Source: Voacanga thouarsii | Lineage: Eukaryota > Streptophyta > Magnoliopsida > Gentianales > Apocynaceae | DNA: 64,000 bases | NCBI GenBank assembly: GCA_026120185.1 | Contig: JANUWF010001783.1 | Coordinates: 9,114,001 to 9,178,000, forward strand | Direction: 5' to 3' | Shown: positions 57,510 to 64,000 of the stretch, piece after piece | How positions within the stretch are numbered: the stretch's first letter is position 1 | Layout: every line of letters begins with the position of its first letter | Notes under the pieces: model-generated | Told to the model about the DNA's origin: nothing | What the model saw: the letters and a program-made list of their open reading frames with translations, nothing else | Database searches by the model: none | Translations under genes and position numbers: made by a program

Positions 57510-58700
57510 GTTTTGACGGCAAACAATGTTTGGTGTCAAGAATGAGATCCTTTGAAGTGAGCTTATCCAATCATTTCATATTACTGCATTTTGGAAGAAT
57601 TATCACCAATATGGAGTTAAATAACGACGGTGCAACTAGTCATCACAATGAAACTGATAGTTCTTCTAACTCATCCAACATTTCTTTTAGCAATTCGACA
57701 GAAATTTAATGAAAGTACCAGAGAGTTGATGTAAAATTTAGTTCAACAATTTGCTGTTGTGTTCAAGCTAATGTTGCAAAATGAATTAAAGGTATTGGCC
57801 AACCCCAGAGGAAGCATTCTAATAGTGACATCTCTGCTAGTTGAAGGTAAGACAACTTTCCTCCATTTGTATTATGGTAGTGTTTCTATTGCACATAAAA
57901 ATCCAGGCTTATCATCAAACAACATAGGGCCTAGACTCCCCATGTCAATAAATCCCAAAACTGAGCTAGCAGATATTGTATATTCAGACGTGAGCAGTTC
58001 TAATACTATAATCAATTCAATCTTCCCAATTATTTAGCCGACTGCCCTCCTGAAGAATATCAAACGACTAGCATAGGTATATTCTTACTAATTTATGCTG
58101 CGGGGCAACCGTTCATTCCTATTGGAGGACATCCACCAGTCTATGCTAGGAAGCAAATATCAGTTGGAGCCATTCAAACAAGTTTTGGACTGCCCTGGCC
58201 CAGTTCGAGAGTACCAATAACCGGGCCTACATAGAACTTCCAGACAACAACACCTCAGAATGTGTATGTCCCTATCACATACTGTCGACTGGTTCCCCAA
58301 CCAAGGAATTCAAGCAGCCACCCAGCAGCCATTCAACTAAGTGTTTTCCAAACCTATGTTAGCAATCCCCAATAACAAGTCGACTCACAAGCAATAAAAA
58401 ATGTTTTGAAAAATAGTTCGGTGTGAACATTACTTAATTTGAACTACCTTATGAGAACTTGTACCTTAAATGGATTGATTCAGCCATTGCTTAATTTGAT
58501 TCAGCCATTCAATAAAGTGTTGTCCAAACCTAGGTTAGCAATCCCTAATAATAGGTCAACTCATAGGTAATCGCAGATGTTCTGAGAAAACAGTTCAGTG
58601 TGAACATTACTTAATTTGAAAAACTAGATTATAAGAAGTTGTACCTTAAATGGATTGATTCAGCCATTGCACTGTCCAAAAGGTTTAAAATACCATATTT
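57510..58700 (+). other. leader and gag N-terminal region of element G, decayed
   Basis: Open pieces 57506-57709 and 57759-58037 are not recognised. A direct duplication (58340-58470 and 58500-58670: CCAAACCTA.GTTAGCAATCCC..AATAA, GTTCGGTGTGAACATTACTTAATTTGAA) is seen. Confidence 0.5.
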
Positions 58701-58734
58701 CACCACATTTTTCAAATAAAATGATAAAACCACC

Positions 58735-59160
58735 ATGGAACATGTAAAGAGGTTTATTGCGCAATGTGATGAGTTGGGCAACAATGAATATCATAAATTG
58801 CAAATTTTCCCATTATCCTTAACAGGTGCAGCATTCACTCGATATAAAAATTTATTGTCGAACTCAATACATACAGAGGTTGAGATGGAGCAGCTGTTTC
58901 AGAAGAGGTCATACCGAACAATCCCAAAGGTTTTTATAGTTGATTTATTGGTCATCAAACAAAAGCTCGGGAAAACTATACTGGAGTTCTTGGAATGATT
59001 CAGAAGACTAAAAATGAAGTGTTTAATTTTATCGCCTGAGTCAGAATATACCAAAATCACAATCAGTCGGATGCACCCTCAACTCAAGGAGGCCTAATTT
59101 TGCAAGATTTTTCTAACCTTTTTCGCTTAGCCTTGCATGTAATTCAAATTGAGGAGTTCA
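58735..59160 (+). pseudogene. gypsy-type gag core of element G
   Basis: The frame reads HVKRFIAQCDELGNNEYHKLQIFPLSLTGAAFTRYKNL, then HTEVEMEQLFQKRSY and VIKQKLGKTILEFLE, then a stop. This is the plant retrotransposon gag core (Retrotrans_gag) with its LTG.AFTWY-type signature, W changed to R. It continues in other frames to about 59160. It is the only polyprotein part present in the element. Confidence 0.75.
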
Positions 59161-59800
59161 TCAAAGAAAAAAAAAAAAAAAAAGTGGGGAACCAAGTTCG
59201 AAAAAAGGCAAGCCATGATATCCATTATTGATGATCTATCGGAGTTGGGGAAGTTTGGGCTAGTAACATTATGGCCACTGAGATAATAGCCGAAAAAGCC
59301 TATGTATGTCCCACCCCAAAACCTCCCAAAGGCAAAGGGGTCATCAAAACCGAAAACAAAGACGATAAGAATGGCTATCTGTTCAATATTACAAAGGCCA
59401 ATCAGATTTTTTATCATCTACTAAAGGATGGACAAATCAAACTATCTCAAGGCTAGCAAATTCCTTCTACTGAAGAGCTCAAGGGAAAAAAGTATTATAA
59501 GGCATAACACATTCATTCATATTATTAATAATTGTCTTGTCTTTAGAAATGCCATCCAAAGGGCCATTCAAAAAGGACGACTCAGGTTTGTAGACGAGAC
59601 TGCTTTTGAATCGCTTGTTGATTCAGACCCCTCTTTAAAGCCAATATCAATATGGTTGATGTCACAGAGAGCAACCGTCCAAAGATGAAGGTATGGATAG
59701 AAAAGATACATCAAACAGCTGATCTTAAAGACTAGCTGAACGTGTACAAAAGCTACCCAAGGGTAAAAGTAGATCTGGATGACAAGAAGGAAAACCAGTA
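59161..59800 (+). pseudogene. gag C-terminal region of element G
   Basis: 59271-59456 contains EIIAEKAYVCPTPKPPKGKGV, FNITKANQIFYHLLKDGQIKLS; 59428-59688 contains FIHIINNCLVFRNAIQRAIQKGRLRF, the tail with a degenerate knuckle (normally CKWHNSFSHTTNNC). A run of 19 A at 59167-59185 may reflect slippage. No protease or pol follows. Confidence 0.7.
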
Positions 59801-60221
59801 GAATGGTTCTTTAGTTTTTTAGAGATTGAGAACACAGGTGGCTAAGTCTAGCCTAGGATGGCAACAAAGAAAGGTAACGCTCCATGTCAGAGACAAGTAG
59901 CTCACTTTGTGAATCTCATCGCCTTGCTTAGTTGATATAGTCGAGCAATACCAACTAGTCATGCTATCTCGTGCTTTGAAGCAAAACTCGTAGAGAAAGA
60001 GAGTTTATTTGACGTAGAAGTTGTAAAAATAGGAATAATCAATAGAATCATCATATTCAAATAGACCAAATAACATTATTAGAATCTTACTAGCCGAAGT
60101 TAACTACACAAGGAAGAAATCATTATTGACTTCAACTTCCAATGACAGTTGTACAAGACTTAAAAAGACATTTTTGTTCTATAAGCCCAATTGGCCTCAA
60201 AGAACAAAAAAGGAGATAAAT
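59801..60221 (+). other. 3' untranslated region of element G
   Basis: Non-coding, ending in GAACAAAAAAGGAGATAAAT, a purine-rich tract directly before the 3' LTR. Confidence 0.6.
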
Positions 60222-60923
60222 TGTTGACAAACAAAATACCTGAATGACTTAACGACCAGGCAATAGATGGCTAGGATCATTAGGCAACTCGACTAGCCAA
60301 CCAGAAAATGGCTTGTCGACTGAATTGGCATATCAACTGGCAGGCATAACAAGATTTTCAAGAAGTTGAGTTTGAGTGGGATAGTGCTTGAAAGTTAGGA
60401 AATGTTGCAAGAGTATCATTTTCAAGAGTTTTGTCCGATTTAGGAGCCCACTTTCCTACTATATTTGCCGCGAGGATCAAGGGGAATAAAACAATCAAAA
60501 ATGGCGACAATGGTAAACATGGATGACCAAATCCCTTTAAAATTACAAGGAAGGAATCAAGAAAGGGGACACAATTGACACGTAAGAAGCTTCTTCGAAC
60601 AAAATTATTATTTATTGTATTTTTGGAGTTTTAAAATTAATTTTTCTCCTTACTTTCAGTTATATTTTTGTTGTTTTTATTATTACTTTTAATTTATTTT
60701 CATTATCTCGTGACAATTCCCTAAATTGTGAGAATTTACTTGTATCTTCGTAAGTGTAATTGGAATTCCAACTCTATAAAGGGTCTCTTTTTGCCTTATT
60801 TTTTAGATTTCATTTGCTCATTCACAAAAAGATTTTTAATTCTGTATTAATTGACTAATATAATATCATAATTTTTAACTTATCGAAATTATTATTTTTC
60901 AATCGATCGATCCGTTAGAGTCA
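60222..60923 (+). repeat. 3' LTR of element G
   Basis: 702 bp, TGTTGACAAA to GAGTCA, uninterrupted. It serves as reference for the split 5' LTR. The right edge adjoins (AC)n/(AT)n. Confidence 0.82.
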
Positions 60924-60930
60924 CACACAC

Positions 60931-60964
<34 letters not shown>

Positions 60965-61060
60965 AAATAGATATATATTATAATATATTAAATTATAAAT
61001 TATAAAATATTTATATATATGTTATATTATTGAGTTCTTTCCAAATCCATTAGACATTTT
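60924..61060. repeat. AC/AT microsatellite
   Basis: CACACACACATATATATGTATATG followed by an (AT) run and TATA-rich DNA. Confidence 0.85.
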
Positions 61061-61663
61061 CTCTTCTTTTATGTTTACTAAAATTGAAATTTCTAACATC
61101 TATTAAAGTACTTGTTTGAGACCTTTTTGTCTCATTCAATTATTTCCTCTCGATTCTTTCATCAATAAAATAATAAACAAATTTTTACGTCCCCATTAAA
61201 TTTTAATCCCTCCCAAATTTTACCCTGCGTCCGTCCATGTATATATATAATTCTCCCATTCTCGCTTGTTTGATTGCTTTTGAAGACATTGGTTAATTTA
61301 TATTAAAAAAACGAAAAAAACAAAATACCACACATTAGGGATTTGTTATCTGGATCCGGTCCTTGAATTTTCCAAATTTGAAAATTATGCCTCTTTGTTC
61401 TTTTGCCCCAATTTCAATTATAAATTAATAAAAATAAGTATAAAAATTAATGAATATTTATTTAAGCTCAATCTTTTAATAAGTTAATACATTAAAATTT
61501 TATATTTTGCTAAAAAATGTCATATAATGATTGAATATAAATTTTCAATGTTACAATAACATACGAAGATTCGGTCTAAATCTATGTTTGCCTTCAAAAT
61601 GACCTTTCAGTTGGCCAACCACACTTTTCCCCCCCCAAAAAAAAGAAAAAAAAACAACCTTTA

Positions 61664-61842
61664 AATCAGATATTTTAATATTATAATTTGGGTTCACACC
61701 GAAATCACACTCCAAATGTCAAAAACCGAAAAAATAGAAAGGGGAAAAAAATAAAATAAAAGACTACCGCACTTCTAATCAGAAAATTTAATATTATAAT
61801 TTGTGTAAACACCAAAACCACACTTCAATTGTCAAAGACCTG
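61664..61842 (+). repeat. direct repeat of about 65 bp, 113 bp apart
   Basis: AATCAGATATTTTAATATTATAATTTG...CACACTCCAAATGTCAAAAACC at 61664 recurs with a few changes at 61777. Lies downstream of the GDSL gene end. Confidence 0.75.
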
Positions 61843-62013
61843 GGCAACTGTCATAATTTTCGATAAGTTTGCCTATTTTATGGTCTAAAGGGAGGGGAGA
61901 GTAAGAATCAAGATATTATACTCCTACAAGAACAGAGTTTATAGATGTAAATAATTCCTCATGTACAAAACATCAAAGAATTTGAATTTCCTTTATGGAA
62001 AAGAATCAAAATG

Positions 62014-62188
62014 TTATACTCCTAAGCACCGTTGCTGGAAGGCTTTTTCAGGGTTTTTGGGATCAATTTCTGAGTGGTGAGGAAAATCGTAAGGCATCTT
62101 AGAGGCAGTGAGCCAAGCTTCTTCAAATACTTCAAGAACTTTTTGGTAAACAACTGCATTGCCTTCTTGTGTCAGATGCAACCCATCA
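62014..62188 (-). CDS. GDSL esterase/lipase, last exon
   Basis: On the minus strand an acceptor (GGTGGCAG/T) at 62189-62190 opens an exon reading DGLHLTQEGNAVVYQKVLEVF, then EEAWLTASKMPYDFPHHSEID and KNPEKAFQQRC, stop TAA at 62014-62016. The DGLHLT block is block V of SGNH/GDSL hydrolases with the catalytic Asp and His (D-x-x-H); the rest matches the C-terminus of the plant CPRD49/At5g45920-like group. No defects are visible. Upstream exons lie beyond the LINE insertion and the right edge. This is the only likely functional host gene part. The enzyme would hydrolyse esters; the substrate is unknown. Confidence 0.82.
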
Positions 62189-62400
62189 CTGCCACCACCC
62201 CCCCCCCAAAAAAAAAAACAAAAAAAAAGTATGCTGTCAATCCAATCATATAATTATAAATTGTAGGAAGAAAATCATATGATAAAATAAATTTGCATAG
62301 TTTGATTGAAATAAGAACAGCTTAAAAGAATGGAAAATCACAATAACTTTTTTTCATTAGTTTGGAGAAGTAAAATTACAGGGTGGATCAAGTGGTGGAA
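62189..62400 (-). other. intron of the GDSL gene next to the last exon
   Basis: On the transcript strand the acceptor is preceded by T-rich runs and then a run of 10 G (62198-62207) directly upstream of GTGGTGGCAG. Further right the sequence passes into a LINE. Confidence 0.55.
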
Positions 62401-62419
62401 ATTATAGGGGTGAAAGAAT

Positions 62420-64000
62420 AGCCTTTGTCAATAAGGTCATTCAGGTAGATACTGGTCTTCCGATATGGATCTGGATCCAAATACTATGTGGAGAATGATA
62501 GTTCAAAGTATTACAACAGCGGCTAAGGAAGTGCTTGGTGAATCTAAAGGAAAAGTACTACCAAACAAAGATGCGTGAGGATGGAATAACGAAGTGAGAG
62601 AAGCCATAAAGAACAAACGAGAGCGCTATAAAAATTTGGAGAAGTATAGGAGTGTCGAGAATTTTGAAAAGTATAAGATAGCAAGAAGAGAAGCAAAAAA
62701 AAACCATTAGGAAAACAAAATCAACAGTTTTCAATGATTTGTACAAAAAGCTGGATACTAAATATGGAGAGAAGAATATATATAGACTTACTCGTTTTAG
62801 GGGAAAAAAAAACCTAGAGATATTAGTATAGTAAAATGTGTGAATGACGATGACCTCATAGTTCTTGTTAAGGATGAAGAAATCAAGGAGAGATGGAGAT
62901 CCTATTTTGATAAGTTACTTAATGGAAATCAAGTTCAAGATGTGGGTGACCTTGAGGTTCCAAATTATGAGGTTAAGCATGATTTTATTCGTCAAATTCA
63001 TAGGTGTGAAGTTCGAGGAGCTCTTAAAAGGATGAGGTCGAAAAAGGCTACAGGACCGGATGGTATACCAATTAAGATTTAGAATTACTTAGGCGAGATA
63101 GGTGTTGCATGGTTGACAAGTTTGTTTAACAAGATATACAGAGTTAATAAGATTGCCCACAGAGTGGAAGAAGAGTACATTAATTCCTTTGTACAAGAAT
63201 AAAAAGGATGTCCAAGAGTGTGCCAATTATCACGGAATTAAACTCATGAATCATACAATGAAGCTTTGGGAGAGAGTGATTGAGCACAGGTTAAGGGGCA
63301 TTATAAAGATTTCAGATAACCAGTTTGGTTTTATGCAAGGACGTTCTACTACGGAGGCAATTCATTTATTACAGCAGATGATTAAATATTATAGGGAAAG
63401 AAAAAATTATTTACATATGGTATTTATTGATATGGAAAAAGCCTATAATAAGGTGTCTAGAGAAGTACTTTGGTGGGTGCTGGTAAAGAAAGGTGCATCA
63501 CAAAAGTACATTACTCTTATTAAAGATATGTATTATGGAGCATGTACAAGTGTAAAAAGCAGCGCTAGAGTGACTGCAGAGTTATGGATGAGTTGACTTG
63601 TGCTATACAAGAGGTTGTGCCATGGTGTATGTTGTTTGCTGATAATATTATTCTAATTGATAAGATTAGAGCTGATACAAATTCTAAATTGGAGTCGTGG
63701 TGACAAACGTTGGAACCTAGGGATTTCAGAATCAATAAAGTAAAACTGAGTATATGGAATACAAGTTCAGTACGGGCAGAAATACGAATCAAAGTGTAAT
63801 TTGGATAGCAGAGATATCCCAGTGAATAATTGCTTCCGATATCTGAGAGCTATTATCCAGAAAGATGGAGAGCTTGATAGAGATGTTGCGCATCAAATTA
63901 AAGCTAGTTGGTTGAAGTGGAAGAATGCAACTAGTATTCTATGTGATTGTAATATACCTTTGAACCTAAAGGGAAAGTTCTATAGAACAGCTATCAGACC
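62420..64000 (+). mobile_element. RTE-type LINE, 5'-truncated, running off the window
   Basis: A plus-strand non-LTR retrotransposon. Its endonuclease part is absent; the readable part starts in the endonuclease-RT linker near 62466. Reverse transcriptase motifs follow. No 3' end or target duplication is within the window. It lies in the intron of the GDSL gene in opposite orientation. Confidence 0.8.
62466..64000 (+). pseudogene. RTE-type LINE reverse transcriptase, broken
   Basis: Motifs in order: MDLDPNTMWRMIVQSI (62466), a helical linker KNKRERYKNLEKYRS, FDKLLNGNQ, ALKRMRSKKATGPDGIPI (63030-63080), STLIPLYKNKKDVQECANYHGIKLMNHTMKLWERVIEHRLR (63175-63295), DNQFGFMQGRSTTEAIHLL, FIDMEKAYNKVSREVLW, then a deletion of about 25 codons before WMDELTCAIQEVVPWCMLFADN (63588-63645). 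The catalytic FADD reads FADN. Later: NCFRYLRAIIQKDGELDRDV. Frameshifts near 62700 and stops near 62578, 63080 and 63700. Confidence 0.82.

Larger units (their letters stand above)
51893..60923 (+). mobile_element. gag-only LTR retrotransposon G (TR-GAG-like), split by a mariner
   Basis: A 5' LTR (51893-52253 plus 57209-57509) and a 3' LTR (60222-60923) are clearly alike along their length. Between them about 2.7 kb encodes only a decayed gag. Without the mariner insertion the element is about 4.1 kb. A short gag-bearing, pol-less element fits the terminal-repeat-with-gag (TR-GAG) class, which borrows pol from autonomous gypsy partners. The flanks AATAT and CACAC do not match, so the ends or target duplication are eroded. 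Confidence 0.72.

Overview
The window is nuclear DNA of a flowering plant, almost certainly a eudicot. It is AT-rich, has short plant-type introns, and carries plant-specific transposon families: Ty1/copia and Athila-like Ty3/gypsy elements with tRNA-type primer sites, a CACTA transposase of the TNP2 type, a DD39D mariner, a Helitron with a CTAG end, and fragments of UGT73 and UGT74 glycosyltransferases. The species cannot be fixed from the sequence. Nearly everything is transposable element, mostly nested and decayed. The only probable host gene is the last exon of a GDSL esterase/lipase at 62014-62188.

Layout. 1-10243: a minus-strand copia element (A) whose 3' part lies off the left edge; its untranslated leader is split by a Helitron (4259-7332) carrying pieces of two host genes. 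A itself sits inside the reverse transcriptase of a minus-strand gypsy element (D, 10244 to about 12850). 12855-22350: a complete plus-strand copia element (B) of a family related to A, with paired LTRs of about 1.9 kb and a perfect 5-bp target duplication, but a broken polyprotein. 22356-28740: a minus-strand CACTA system, with a second-gene remnant (22400-23420), a tandem array of about 525-bp units (24340-26110) and a truncated TNP2 transposase (26590-28740). 28750-33680: mostly non-coding, with a UGT74-type C-terminal fragment. 33690-35475: a 152-bp tandem array and a CACTA-type terminus that cuts a gypsy LTR.

35476-43129: a nearly full-length but frameshifted plus-strand Athila-like gypsy element (E). 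43304-46390: a non-autonomous DNA element with a second 152-bp array, long microsatellites and perfect palindromes. 46990-48650: a MULE transposase remnant. 49055-49539: a Stowaway MITE. 50583-51751: a hAT-like element. 51893-60923: a gag-only LTR retrotransposon (G, TR-GAG-like) whose 5' LTR is split by a 4.95-kb mariner element (52254-57206). The mariner carries its own slightly damaged transposase, a UGT73 fragment and a second inward-facing ORF. 61000-64000: 3' flank and last exon of the GDSL gene, then an RTE-type LINE in the upstream intron that runs off the right edge.

No single new biochemical system is evident. The strongest leads are the Helitron with two captured gene pieces, the mariner transposase N-terminus built from in-frame 78-bp exon modules bearing DLN motifs, a small ORF with a splice-donor-like end inside the copia LTRs, a GC hairpin in the copia leader, and the UGT74 fragment whose donor-sugar motif ends in His.
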